Origin: Corylus avellana
Lineage: Eukaryota; Streptophyta; Magnoliopsida; Fagales; Betulaceae
Reading direction: 5' to 3'
DNA length: 64,000 bases
NCBI RefSeq assembly: GCF_901000735.1
Contig: NC_081546.1
Span: forward strand, 24,465,009-24,529,008
Of the stretch, positions 1-12,536 are shown piece by piece; position 1 is the first letter of the stretch; each line of letters begins with the position of its first letter. Position numbers and translations under genes: made by a program. Below the pieces are notes generated by a model. That model ran no database searches. It saw only the letters and a program-made list of their open reading frames with translations, and had not been told where the DNA came from.

Positions 1-158
1 AGGAACTAATACATATGACATAAAAACTTTAAATATATATAGATTGTAGTGACAAACAAACAGAGAAAGCAAATTTCAGGGTGAAAAGAAACGAAAAACA
101 AAACCAGCCTCAACAAATGTAAATTACATCAAAAAATGCAGGGCAGAAGAGTCAATAC

Positions 159-663
159 ATTGGGCCAAGCAAAGTCGTCATGCTTCTAAAACCCAGATAT
201 CTTGCGGCAGCACCACTAAATCCCTGTCAACAGTTACGAAGATGAGAAGTTCTGATACAAAAACACATAGAACTCTAGCATATAAAATTAAGTCTAAAAA
301 CAGATTATATCACTCAAAAAGATACAATGAAACTCTAGCATATAAAATTAAGTCTAAAAACATTACATTGTAAACCTTCATATGACAGTTTGCTTAAACA
401 AATATTTCTAATACATGTAATTACAAATTACAATGTATGCACTCTTGCATCAATGCCCCTCCATTATTATAACATATCTATCAAAAAATTCCTTCATACA
501 GTAAAATACTTTTTCATGAGAGCACGCACCAACAGTGAAATTGAATCATCATAAGGATAAAATCACCTGTTTAGCAGCTGGAGGGGGGGGGGGAAGTATT
601 CACCTGTTTAGCTGCAAGCAAGGCGGCTCTAGACTCGAGATTAATAGCAGCTAAATGTCCACC
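159..663 (-). pseudogene. Duplicated exons 9 and 10 of the YaaW-like gene (in copy A)
   Basis: Positions 604-663 and 159-223 repeat exons 9 and 10 of the gene at 2989-12536, with identical splice sites. They lie downstream of that gene's stop codon and have no neighbouring exons in the visible sequence. They are therefore not needed for the full-length model. If the duplication is an assembly artefact, they do not exist as separate DNA. If it is real, they are an exon fragment with no visible start or end. Confidence 0.8.
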
Positions 664-1369
664 CTGAAAACCAAGTATTAAGGTCAGGTGAAGTCTTGCA
701 GATGCATATATTATTTACTATACAGTGGTCAATAAAACCACAACTTATATTTCAAATATCTAGAAAAGCTAAAAAAAAAAAAATGTACTAAAACCACGAA
801 AAATATCACTTAACTAGAAGAAAAGTCAAAGACATAATTCACATCATTGTTATAAGCACTATCTCCAAGATAAATAAAATAATTAGCATAAAAAGGCAAA
901 ACATGCCTTCATAAATTACAGTCACACTCTACTCTAGCCAACTCAAGAAAACCTTCACCATAAGTACATGGAGTCACTAAATGAATCCTTTCTGGGCCTT
1001 CAATTTTATCCGAAGGAATATCCTTGCATGCATGTCTTATCTCACCAACTCTACCCCTGTCCCCTCTTGCCTCCCAACTCTACCCCTGTCCCCTCTTGCC
1101 TCCCCAAATCCCTGTATAGCTTCAATCAAACCACTCTTCTGCTGCATTTACGAGTTACTGTGTTAGATGGCCAAACTTAATGACTTTCACCTATCTTGTC
1201 CTCAAAATTGGTGCCACCTCTTCTCTTTTGAAAATGTATTCACTTTGTGTCCGATAATTCCTTATATTTAGATGAAATTATCTTCTTATGCTATAACTAT
1301 GACCTTTTTGAGATTCGGCTCTCCAATCAGGTTGGCTTATAGGCCATATAATGGTTTCTGACCAGTTAT

Positions 1370-1385
1370 TTTTTTTTGATAAGTA
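1370..1385 (-). mobile_element. Ultra-short LINE 3' end with 17-bp target duplication
   Basis: Sixteen bases (a T run, then GATAAGTA) sit between two perfect copies of GGTTTCTGACCAGTTAT, at 1353-1369 and 1386-1402. Read on the minus strand the insert is TACTTATC plus poly(A), the 3' end of the LINE family seen elsewhere in the window. The same insertion is in copy B at 6896-6911. Confidence 0.75.
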
Positions 1386-1798
1386 GGTTTCTGACCAGTT
1401 ATGGTCTTCCTTCTACAACCCAACCCATAGGTTTTCAGTTTGGAGAGGAAAGGTTATAATTTATGGGATCCACTTGGACCCACATGGGCTAATAAACTCA
1501 ATCACAAGATAGAATTTCCTAGGATGATACTTTAGGATTTTAATTAATTTCTATAGGGAATAATAATAATAGTTTCTTAGTCTAGACCTATGGATTAGGG
1601 CTGGATGGCTACACCCTTCCCTATAAATCATATAACTTTTGTTTTTATAAGAGAGCAAACATTTTGGGTCGTTAGAAATTTCATTTGCTAATTATCATTT
1701 GTAGTTTGAAAAGAACTACCTGTTACCTTCCAAAGGCAATGCAGAAGAAGACAAGAAAATTCCTCTGTAATTGTTTCAATATTTTTCTCATGCATTTT

Positions 1799-1815
1799 TT
1801 TTTTTTGATAAGTAA
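1799..1815 (-). mobile_element. Ultra-short LINE 3' end with 15-bp target duplication
   Basis: A T run followed by GATAAGTAA lies between direct repeats TTTCTCATGCATTTT at 1784-1798 and 1816-1830. This is the same minus-strand LINE tail as at 1370. It is duplicated in copy B at about 7325-7341. Confidence 0.7.
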
Positions 1816-2303
1816 TTTCTCATGCATTTTATATGTTGTTGTTTCTCTTCTTTGCCACATCAACCAAAACCATAATAAAATTATATACTTTCTCTTTTCT
1901 TAAATCCTTATTCCTTCCTACCTCAACCATAGTAGGTTGATAAATAGCTGATTTCCATATTATTAGACTACAGGCTGATTCATTGACTCTTTGACCAATG
2001 TTGTTGTTAAAAAAAAATTACAAAAGGATGAGAGATACATAACACCCTAGATCGCTAGCCCAAGCCACGGACAACCTCTAGTTTCAATGCTCTCCAATAT
2101 CCCCATCACTCCCCCAAAATATCAGGAACCCAATTCTCAGATAACCCAAACTTTGTCTATTGCACATATTTATAAAGTTCTTACACATCCTAGTGGTACA
2201 AGGTAAGCAAGCTTCTTCTATAGCAAGCAAACCACCATAGAAGAACTTTCCTAGACAAAACTTTACAGATATCAACCAATTCAAAATAGAAGAAAGTGAG
2301 GCA

Positions 2304-2403
2304 NNNNNNNNNNNNNNNNNNNNNNNNNNNNNNNNNNNNNNNNNNNNNNNNNNNNNNNNNNNNNNNNNNNNNNNNNNNNNNNNNNNNNNNNNNNNNNNNN
2401 NNN
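2304..2403. other. Assembly gap (100 N)
   Basis: A run of exactly 100 N, the usual placeholder for a gap of unknown size. It marks the end of the duplicated copy A. Confidence 0.99.
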
Positions 2404-2434
2404 GTATGTATCTTGTAACCGTTGATAAGTACAA

Positions 2435-2572
2435 GAGTAATACTATTCTTCACACTCATTTCACACTGGCTAACGTAGCATATTTTAAGTAACTTTTCAT
2501 ATCAGTCACTTAAAACACGCTACGTCAATCAATGTGAAATAGGTGTGATTCAGGAGCGTGAAGAGTATAATT
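2435..2572. mobile_element. Small MITE, 138 bp, 8-bp target duplication
   Basis: The ends are inverted repeats around the core ATTCTTCAC / GTGAAGAGTAT, and the interior is largely palindromic. AAGTACAA flanks it at 2427-2434 and 2573-2580. An 8-bp duplication fits a hAT-type non-autonomous element. A related sequence occurs at about 62516-62608. Confidence 0.65.
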
Positions 2573-2988
2573 AAGTACAAAGAAGTTTAGATTGAATTAC
2601 AACACTTATAACTTATTATCTATCATCACTTCAACTTCATGAGGATGAACATTAGCTGGAAGTTTATGTTGAGACTTGTTGAGACTTGAGATAGATAGAG
2701 TAGGTGATAAGGTAGAAGATGAATCTTCACTTTACAAAATTCAGAGTTAATTCGCACCACAATACTAGAAAGATAATCCAATTTACCAAGTGTCAGTAAA
2801 TCCATATTCATTATAGAGAGTCAAAAAAAACAAAACAAAAGTTATGGACAATATCCACAAAGCTAGGTTGTCATGCAGCCAAACCAGTATATATATACCT
2901 TCATGTCAAAGCAGCAAAATTACCAACAGAAGCTCTCAATCTACCATCTCAAGTATTTAAAATGCAACCTTCCAAAACATCAAATTCT

Positions 2989-5900
2989 TCAGTCAGCATC
3001 AGATGGTAATCTATACGTGCGGGTGACGCGGATCTGGAGCAAAACAACGATTTAGTGGCAGTTAGAAACCTAAATATCAACAGGATTCTCTTTTCCTTCT
3101 CTTTTTTCTTAGTTTTTTTTGGCTGGGCACCAATATGCAAGTCAGAAATCATTTCTCAGCAACAAAAGAGAAAAGTGCTGACTTTCATGATACTATCATT
3201 TGTATAAACCTTTTCCTTCCTCTTTTGTATGAATATCAATTGTATGAACCTAACACACACTCAAATTGGGTCCAATACAATCAAATAGATCTTGCAACTA
3301 ACATAGCAAAGAAGCTTGAAACCAAAGCCAAGAACATAATAGTCTACCCAAATACAGTGGGCAGAGCCAAAGAATTCATATTGGGGGTGCCGCTAAAACT
3401 TTTTTGAGGGTGCCAAGTGATAACTTGCGTAAGAAGGAGAGAAAAAAAATAAAAAAATAAAAAAATAAAATCTTTTTTTTGGGACTTGCGTAGGAAAACA
3501 ACAAAAAATTAAAAATTAAAAGCGGAACCCCCAAAACCTCAAGTGGCTCCGCCACTACCCAAATATCAACTACTAATTTTTTTTTTTTATAAGTAATGAA
3601 ATATCATCAAAAGCGAAAAGTGCAACCCAACTACGCATGAAGTATACCAAAGAAACACCTAGTTAGAAGAAGAAAAATACCTACTACTAAATTAAAATAG
3701 AAAGTAGGAAAAATGAAATTGTGGGAGTGAAAAGTTACCTACCCACTGAGATTTATCTTTATTATGTACTGCAAAGATACAATACTAAATTACAAAAACA
3801 ACCTTCTTAAGATAAATCAATCTTTTTTTTATGAGTACACGAGATAAATCAATCTAACAAGAAGCTATAAATAAATTGGGGAAACTTCAGAAAGCCCCAC
3901 TGAAATTCCAGTCATTTTGACATACCCCCTTGAATTTCCAAAACTCTCAATTAGGCCTCCTGAACTTTGGTTTTCTCTCACTTTGGACCCTTTTAACTTT
4001 TTATACCCATTTTACCCTCCCCCAAAACTACGTCGTTTTGTGTCCTAAAACTACAACACCTACCCAGCCCAAAACGACGTCGTTTTAGGCATTAATTTTT
4101 ATTATTATTATTATTATTTATTTATTTTGCTTTTCTTTTTTTTTTAAATTAAAAATTTTAAAAAATAAAATAAAATAAAAAAACTAATGCCTAAAACGAC
4201 GTCATTTTGGGCTGGGTAGGTGTTGTAGTTTTAGGACACAAAACGACGTAGTTTTGGGGGAGGGTAAAATAGGTATAAAAAGTCAAATTGTTTGACTTTA
4301 ACGTTAAAATGGTCCAAAGTGAGAGAAAACCAAAGTTCAGAGAGCCTAAGTAAGAGTTTTGAAAATTCATGAGGGGTATGTCAAAACGGCTGGAAGTTCA
4401 AGGGGGCTTTCTGAAGTTTCTCCAAATAAATTTTTCTAACCAACAAGATAAAGATGATTCTCACAATAAGATGAGCTTATCTAAGATAATCTACTCTAAA
4501 ACCAGCCAACTAGGTAATTGCAAGTCCACACCTAAGGTGTGATGATGATCTACTAACACAGATCCAGGAACATGTAGGTCCGCATAATTGGATTGATGAC
4601 CAAATTGATATCATACACCAATATGCCAAGTACCGATCACAATCAGAATAATCTATGGTTATGGTGCAAGGATCTTAATGATGAGCTTGAGACCACAACA
4701 GATCCACCCAAATGAACTGATAGCCCAGGGACTACAATGTCAATCACCATCATATGTATAACCCTATTCAGATGGGTTTGCCATTAGAGACCAGGATCTC
4801 ACGAGGTGACAAGCGAAAAGGTGTAATAGTAGAAAAGCATAATAATATATTACCTGTGCAAAAGCATAAATTGCTCGCAAAATTCTAGCATAATCAGTCC
4901 CAAGCATTTGAATGACAACATCTGCCAGAAATGTGCCCCAAAGCCTGCATAAGAGACAAATGAAATAAGTTTCCTAGAAGATGCCAATATTCGTAAAAGA
5001 AACCAGAAGGTAAAAATTTCTAGTGCTGAAAGGCAAGCACATGTTACAGTCAACTCCTAATGCAGACAAGAGACAGCCAAAAACAAATGTGCTTCAAATT
5101 TAACCACCACAGCCAGTGTTGTCAAAAGCATGTCTAGACACACTTATAGAATGAATTGCAAAGCTCGAAAAGTGAAGCACTTCTGATACTTGAAACATAG
5201 CTCGTTTACTTAAGGCACGCCTTTAGCGCGCCTTTTAGAAAAGCCAAAGCACTAAGAAGCTTTTTTTTCTAATTTTTGGGCAATTCCTTTTTAAATATGA
5301 ACAAGTTCTCAATCTCTCTCTCTCTCTCTCTTCCTTCCCATCCATTTTTTCTTTTTCTTTTGCTCTCTCTTTAACCCTAAAACAGAGCACTGATTTGTTC
5401 TGTTCACCCAAAGAGGAAGCATGACTTTTTTCGTTTGGTTAAAATTGTTAAGTACCTGAACAGATACAACTTTAGTTTGTGCTTAAGTGGACCACATGCT
5501 TGTAACAACATTGCTACTGTCTCTTGAGGAACTAATACATATGACATAAAAACTTTAAATATATATAGATTGTAGTGACAAACAAACAGAGAAAGCAAAT
5601 TTCAGGGTGAAAAGAAACGAAAAACAAAACCAGCCTCAACAAATGTAAATTACATCAAAAAATGCAGGGCAGAAGAGTCAATACATTGGGCCAAGCAAAG
5701 TCGTCATGCTTCTAAAACCCAGATATCTTGCGGCAGCACCACTAAATCCCTGTCAACAGTTACGAAGATGAGAAGTTCTGATACAAAAACACATAGAACT
5801 CTAGCATATAAAATTAAGTCTAAAAACAGATTATATCACTCAAAAAGATACAATGAAACTCTAGCATATAAAATTAAGTCTAAAAACATTACATTGTAAA

Positions 5901-8900
5901 CCTTCATATGACAGTTTGCTTAAACAAATATTTCTAATACATGTAATTACAAATTACAATGTATGCACTCTTGCATCAATGCCCCTCCATTATTATAACA
6001 TATCTATCAAAAAATTCCTTCATACAGTAAAATACTTTTTCATGAGAGCACGCACCAACAGTGAAATTGAATCATCATAAGGATAAAATCACCTGTTTAG
6101 CAGCTGGAGGGGGGGGGGGAAGTATTCACCTGTTTAGCTGCAAGCAAGGCGGCTCTAGACTCGAGATTAATAGCAGCTAAATGTCCACCCTGAAAACCAA
6201 GTATTAAGGTCAGGTGAAGTCTTGCAGATGCATATATTATTTACTATACAGTGGTCAATAAAACCACAACTTATATTTCAAATATCTAGAAAAGCTAAAA
6301 AAAAAAAAATGTACTAAAACCACGAAAAATATCACTTAACTAGAAGAAAAGTCAAAGACATAATTCACATCATTGTTATAAGCACTATCTCCAAGATAAA
6401 TAAAATAATTAGCATAAAAAGGCAAAACATGCCTTCATAAATTACAGTCACACTCTACTCTAGCCAACTCAAGAAAACCTTCACCATAAGTACATGGAGT
6501 CACTAAATGAATCCTTTCTGGGCCTTCAATTTTATCCGAAGGAATATCCTTGCATGCATGTCTTATCTCACCAACTCTACCCCTGTCCCCTCTTGCCTCC
6601 CAACTCTACCCCTGTCCCCTCTTGCCTCCCCAAATCCCTGTATAGCTTCAATCAAACCACTCTTCTGCTGCATTTACGAGTTACTGTGTTAGATGGCCAA
6701 ACTTAATGACTTTCACCTATCTTGTCCTCAAAATTGGTGCCACCTCTTCTCTTTTGAAAATGTATTCACTTTGTGTCCGATAATTCCTTATATTTAGATG
6801 AAATTATCTTCTTATGCTATAACTATGACCTTTTTGAGATTCGGCTCTCCAATCAGGTTGGCTTATAGGCCATATAATGGTTTCTGACCAGTTATTTTTT
6901 TTTGATAAGTAGGTTTCTGACCAGTTATGGTCTTCCTTCTACAACCCAACCCATAGGTTTTCAGTTTGGAGAGGAAAGGTTATAATTTATGGGATCCACT
7001 TGGACCCACATGGGCTAATAAACTCAATCACAAGATAGAATTTCCTAGGATGATACTTTAGGATTTTAATTAATTTCTATAGGGAATAATAATAATAGTT
7101 TCTTAGTCTAGACCTATGGATTAGGGCTGGATGGCTACACCCTTCCCTATAAATCATATAACTTTTGTTTTTATAAGAGAGCAAACATTTTGGGTCGTTA
7201 GAAATTTCATTTGCTAATTATCATTTGTAGTTTGAAAAGAACTACCTGTTACCTTCCAAAGGCAATGCAGAAGAAGACAAGAAAATTCCTCTGTAATTGT
7301 TTCAATATTTTTCTCATGCATTTTTTTTTTTTGATAAGTAATTTCTCATGCATTTTATATGTTGTTGTTTCTCTTCTTTGCCACATCAACCAAAACCATA
7401 ATAAAATTATATACTTTCTCTTTTCTTAAATCCTTATTCCTTCCTACCTCAACCATAGTAGGTTGATAAATAGCTGATTTCCATATTATTAGACTACAGG
7501 CTGATTCATTGACTCTTTGACCAATGTTGTTGTTAAAAAAAAATTACAAAAGGATGAGAGATACATAACACCCTAGATCGCTAGCCCAAGCCACGGACAA
7601 CCTCTAGTTTCAATGCTCTCCAATATCCCCATCACTCCCCCAAAATATCAGGAACCCAATTCTCAGATAACCCAAACTTTGTCTATTGCACATATTTATA
7701 AAGTTCTTACACATCCTAGTGGTACAAGGTAAGCAAGCTTCTTCTATAGCAAGCAAACCACCATAGAAGAACTTTCCTAGACAAAACTTTACAGATATCA
7801 ACCAATTCAAAATAGAAGAAAGTGAGGCATCTGTCAACAAAAAATGCATCACTTATTTTAAACCAAAATATAAGTTCCATTAGTCATGCTACCTTATATT
7901 ATTGAGGACATGGCTCTATTTGCAATTCCAATTGCTCAAAAATAGCAGCAGGCACCACATTCTTGTTGCTCACTCAACCGTTACTGAGCTTGCAAGCTTC
8001 AAATCGGAAATAGAAGTGCATTTCCACCAGTCTTAACTTCATAAGCGCATAGGGAAATTTTGCCATCATCCTCTAGCAAATTATACGTTTCCCCCTAAAA
8101 TTCCAACCAATTCTAGGTGGCATAGGGTTGATACAACCCCAAGACGAAACAAAGTACAGCAGACGCTCCGACACCAATTCTAAAATAATATCTAAGCAAT
8201 TGCACTCAAGAAAAAAGTAAATCACACCCTCAAAAAGGAGCTTAAAGGCATAACCCAAAACAACTAAAGAGAGCACTCCACATAGCGGAAGTCACATCGC
8301 AATGAAGAAAAAGGCAGAAGCCACTCTACATAGAATTTATATAGGAAGCACTTCATATTCTAACACGATTTAGATGGTCAAGTTAGAAACTAGTTGATTT
8401 TAGGAAGTTTGATCACTGGACAGCTACTTTAGATCTCAATTTGCTTAGTATTCATGATTTTCTTGGCTTGTTCTCTCTTTCTAGCTAGGTGTTTCTTCTT
8501 CTGTATACTCCCTCTATACTTGAGTTGCGTCTTTTGCGCTTTTAATAGTGTTTTGTTTACTTATCAAAAAAAAAAAAAAAAAGTTGGACAAAGAATTAAG
8601 CCACAAGCTACTAGGACAACACATCATGACCCAATAACTCAACCCAAAATAAGACACATGGCACCAACACGCCCATACCCAGAAATCTGGGATATCAAAA
8701 TACTTGTTGTAACTCCTGTTTTTTTATTAGTAATAAATTTACAAAATAGTGCTTCAACTACACCACCAGCATAGAAGAGAAAAGATATGGCTCTTAGGTA
8801 CAACAACATTACCAGCAAATGTCCCAAGTAGCGCATGCATCAAGTTTGGACCAATGTCTAGATTTTCTCATGTTTTGTTAGAGACCAATATCTAGATTTT

Positions 8901-11900
8901 CATGTCTATATTGGCTAAAATTTCTTGAACATCTAGTAGTATCCATCAATTTAGCGCTCCAGATCTCAGGCATGTAGAATACTGATAGACAGGTTAAACA
9001 GACAAAGCCCAGTCGGAGCAGAAACATGCCAAAGTTAATTTTTAGACCAAAGGGCTAAAAAGAACAAAAATATAAAAATAGATAATTGAAGGATGTAGAA
9101 TAAGCACATGAAGTTCCTCACATTTAAATGAATAAATTTCAAGGAGAGAATATTGAATCTTATTTGCAACAGAAATAGAAACAAAATATTGCTCAGACTT
9201 TGGATCTTCACTTAGAAAAAAAAAAAAAGCGTAATGACAATGAAGCCATAATAAACCAATATATAGGTTCTATTCACATTAATATCATACATGAATTTAT
9301 TATGGTTGTCTTTACGACTACATAACTATGATGTCAAACTTGTACCTTTTTGATGAATTCCTTTTTAATCTGATAGTTGGCAGCTTCTAAGAAGACCTTC
9401 CCAGATAATCTCCTCGCTAACTACCAAAAAGGGAAAGCTACTTCAGTGATTCAAACAAAAGACCCAAGTAAGATAAACTGTACATAAATCATTTACTTAC
9501 CAATTCGTAAATCTTTGCCAAAGTAAATACACCACCACCCTTCACATCAAAAGGACAAGGAAAAAAGGAGATCAACTTCAAATAGATAGACTTGTTCATA
9601 AAATAAATCAGTGTAGTAAAACTAACCATACCTTCAAAATCATTGACCGAAGCTCGTTCACAGCAGCAAGGGTGTCCACCTTCCATTGACTAAGTCCACG
9701 TTCTAGACTGCCTTGATCATTAGAAGCCTTAGAGTGTTCCCCTATGTGTGGAAAAGTACCGAATTCTTCACTACAAGAAGGCAATGAAAAGCTTCACAAT
9801 TTTGATTGTAAGTTAAACACAGATCCGGTGGGTCTTGGAACAACAACCTCATCATCCATCTTGTCCTATAAGGAGGAGGTGGGGGAGGTTCCTCCCCCTA
9901 TAAAAACAGGATGGAGAGTGAAGTGCCATATAAGTTTCCTCCCCCTATAAGAAACTTTTTTTCCTTTTTTAAGAATTTGTGATCCTCTAAGAATTTATAA
10001 AGTCAAAACAGATAGCAATGAACAAAGATCTGTCACTGAAATTATATAAGTGAAACAAAACTAAAACAGAAAGGATAACTAATGACTTTCAGTACATGAT
10101 TAATTCAAAATGGAAAATTGATACAAAGCATTGTTTCAGCAGTCGCAAGGATCAGCACACAAAGGGTAATACTTCGCGTTGTCCTGAAGCCATTTACTAT
10201 TGCACAGTACTACTTGAACAATCAAATATCAGATAGCATTAGCTACCATCCAGAAGGCACCATCTGTTATACAAAAAGTGAAACACTATATTTCTGCACC
10301 CATGCAGATGGCACCCATGCACACATGTTAGGACCCTTATTGCCTATCATACGCTCTTTCTACCCCAAAACTTTAAACTTTGAAGGGATCTCCTGAAACA
10401 TATATTCTCGCAATTTTCATCTGAGGAACCCATAAAAAGGCTACCTTGGCATTTTGGGGACAAGATATGAAGATCTACCATCGCTTATGAGTATTAGTGG
10501 TTTTGGTTCATTTACAATCAAGGTAGGAGCTGTTCTGGTTTTTTTCTTCAGGAATCAATCTCCAAGAAACTGAGATCTTCAGACTTCCCATTGTCCATGT
10601 AGCATCTTAAGCTAGCACCAACTTCTATCTTTCCAATGCGATTATTGGTTTCTGTTGCAAATTAGCAGAAAATCTCAGCTCAACTTCTCTAATCTTAGTT
10701 ATCTGATCCTGCCTCAAAGCTCCATTCTACTATTAAATTTCTCAATATAATCAGGCCACGTGACCGAATCAAACTAATCACTTCAACTCCAATAATTTGA
10801 TGAACAGATTTGTTTAATGGCTCACATCTATACATAACAAAACATCCACTTACACCGATCTTAGGAAATATTCTATAGGTTTATACGATCACAAGTCGCT
10901 CCACAAGCAAATTGCACAATCCACTTGCTCAAGTTCCATTTCTTAAGTTCTTTTTAATCTCTACCTCCTTGAGAATAACAAAATTGAGATATCAAATAGG
11001 ATAACAATTCTACACAAAATTAGAATATCGTCAAATCTGGAGGATTAATTATGAAACGTACCTTGAATAATCCTGCAATAGATGAAGAAAAATTTCTACT
11101 TCAAGGTCTTCAGTTGATAATTTGCTTGAGCATCGAATGTTTAACTTTTTTCTCACTGAAAGCAAGACATTTCTGTATGATGGTCTCCAACCCCTACCCA
11201 AGAACACCATATGGAATAAAATAAAGCAGATACTCAAAATATCGCTGCTCTTACAAGAACAATATAAAGTTAAATTTTAAATAAAAGCAAACAGAGTCCA
11301 TAACCAGGACCAATCATAAGTTGATTTTTAATGTGCAACTTAGACCATATCAATACAAGCTTCTATTGTCTCCAAGAAGTCTGCAACTCGTTGAATTTTT
11401 AAAATATCACTCTTAGCTGCATATTGACCTAGTCACTGTAACTTAAGGTACCTGCACTCAATTACCTTAATGTAGATCGGGCATCAGCCGCGAGGAATAA
11501 AAAACGTGACTCCAGTGCTGCTATAAAATCTTCTCGCTCTTCGAGATCTTCTTGAATCATGGCATGGTCCACATCGGCTCTGGTTGTTATCGACTTTAGC
11601 AAAGGACTGAAGTAACTGAAATATCAACAATATTAAAACCATCATAGACTAAATGTATCAACATCACATGGGAATCTCAGATTGCTAAAAACATAATCCT
11701 CTGTTTGTTCACTAAGAAAATAATATTTATTTTAGTTTCCATTATTAAGATTCAGGAAAACAAATAACAGCGCCCAAATTAGACTAGTATAAACTCTTTG
11801 ATTCAATTGAAGCGTGCCCTTTTATTTCTCAGAATAGTAGAAATGATATTTAAAAATAATAATATTTTCATATTCCTCCTCATGTTCGTCAGTAACCAAA

Positions 11901-12536
11901 AAGTGGGTAATAAAATACAGAAATTTAATTCAAGAAAAATGGATTTACCTGGGGCCAAAAAGGATCCTTTCAAGCTCATATAGCTCAGAGTCCGTGGCAA
12001 GCTCAAGAACTGTCCGAAGCTCTGGGTCAAATGCACCTGCAGACTTCACCACACAATTTTAGAATACCAGAGTCCAAACTGGGAACAAACCCCATGAAAG
12101 AGATAGAGCAAAAAAGGCACCTTGCCCTTTTCTTGAAATAGCAGTATAAGCACAACCCACAAACCTTAGACCATTTCTGTGCCCAGGTGAACCGAAACCC
12201 TGCAAAATCGACATCCCATTTGGCTGCTGAGAAAATATATGAAAGTCTTGAAACATTATGAAATTTTGTTTCTTTTTAGATTGTACATTACTAAACTCAG
12301 CAATAAGCCTAACAACAATTCAGCTTATTTTCATTCATCAAAAATACAATTCAGCTTATTTTAACAAGAACTTTCAAATTTCCTATAGTCCAAACGTGAA
12401 GTAAAAGCTATCTGAGATCAAGAAATAGCGGTGAGAAGCCAAAGAAGCAAACTGGGTATGAGAGTTTGGTGGTGTAGGTTGTGATTGGGAAAGCGAAGGA
12501 GAAACGGAGTGCCGGAGCTGCTGATGCACTAGTCAT
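2989..12536 (-). CDS. Predicted plastid-targeted YaaW/UPF0174-like protein (12 exons, ~357 aa)
   Basis: Exons on the minus strand: 12453-12536, 12121-12226, 11949-12036, 11466-11615, 11062-11193, 9632-9770, 9501-9539, 9346-9420, 6130-6189, 5685-5749, 4854-4944, 2989-3033. All junctions are GT-AG and the frame stays open for 1074 nt, ending in TGA. The start was chosen as the first ATG of an Ala/Ser-rich, acid-poor leader that looks like a chloroplast transit peptide. The body carries ELYELERILFGPSYFSPLL, then RGWRPSYRNVLLSVRKKLNI, then a Gly/Ala-rich segment (exons 9-10), LGPMLWGTFLADV and a basic tail near the stop. The order and spacing resemble bacterial YaaW (UPF0174, function unknown) as I remember it; this match is inference. 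No catalytic motif is visible. Intron 8 is about 3.2 kb. Exons 9-10 are duplicated at 159-663. Exon borders are fairly certain, the family name less so. Confidence 0.8.
3355..3557. mobile_element. Short hAT-like MITE (CAGTGG family), 203 bp
   Basis: It starts CAGTGGGCAGAGCC and ends GGCTCCGCCACTA, an imperfect inverted terminal repeat. CCCAAATA flanks it on both sides (3347-3354 and 3558-3565). A second family member is at 41833-42040. Confidence 0.75.
3572..3665 (-). mobile_element. Truncated LINE 3' end
   Basis: On the minus strand it reads GTATACTTCATGCGTAGTTG, then GGTTGCAC, a CGCTTTTGATGATATTTC-like stretch, and TTACTTATAAAAAA. The same tail recurs at 8480, 30320, 33150, 36720 and 38870. 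This copy lies in intron 11 of the YaaW-like gene. Confidence 0.6.
3878..4423. mobile_element. Foldback MITE with 9-bp target duplication (MULE-like), 546 bp
   Basis: Two long inverted arms (about 200 bp each) meet at an AT-rich centre near 4090-4185. The outer ends read GGGGAAACTTCAGAAAG and CTTTCTGAAGTTTCTCC. The arms carry repeated AAAACGACGTCGTTTT palindromes. AAATAAATT flanks it at 3869-3877 and 4424-4432. A 9-bp duplication with long terminal inverted repeats fits a non-autonomous Mutator-like element. No coding capacity is present. Confidence 0.85.
5527..7829. repeat. Copy B of the exact 2303-bp duplication
   Basis: This partner of 1-2303 is embedded in continuous sequence and holds exons 9 and 10 of the YaaW-like gene in correct order and phase. 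It is therefore the native copy. The rest is intron, with the two ultra-short LINE tails also seen in copy A. Confidence 0.95.
8480..8582 (+). mobile_element. Truncated LINE 3' end with poly(A)
   Basis: Reads TAGCTAGGTGTTTCTTCTTC, then GTATACTCCCTCTATACTTG, AGTTGCGTCTTTTGCGC and TTTTAATAGTG, ending TTACTTATC plus a run of 17 A. This is the clearest plus-strand copy of the LINE tail family. It lies in intron 8 of the YaaW-like gene. Confidence 0.65.

Larger units (their letters stand above)
1..2303. repeat. Exact duplicate (copy A) of 5527-7829, ending at an assembly gap
   Basis: Every block I compared matches 5527-7829 at a constant offset of 5526 bases. This includes length-sensitive runs: an 11-G run near 582, a 13-A run near 771, and the poly-T tracts. 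The copy stops exactly where the 100-N gap begins, while copy B continues into unrelated sequence after 7829. It may extend left of the window. Identity through homopolymers plus a round-number gap suggests an unmerged contig overlap or second haplotype; a very recent tandem duplication is the alternative. Confidence 0.95.

Noticed and set aside
968..1180. Open frame of 70 codons, repeated at 6494-6706
   Set aside because: It lies in intron sequence, is partly made of a 29-bp tandem repeat rich in CCCCT, and has no family resemblance. It appears twice only because of the duplication.
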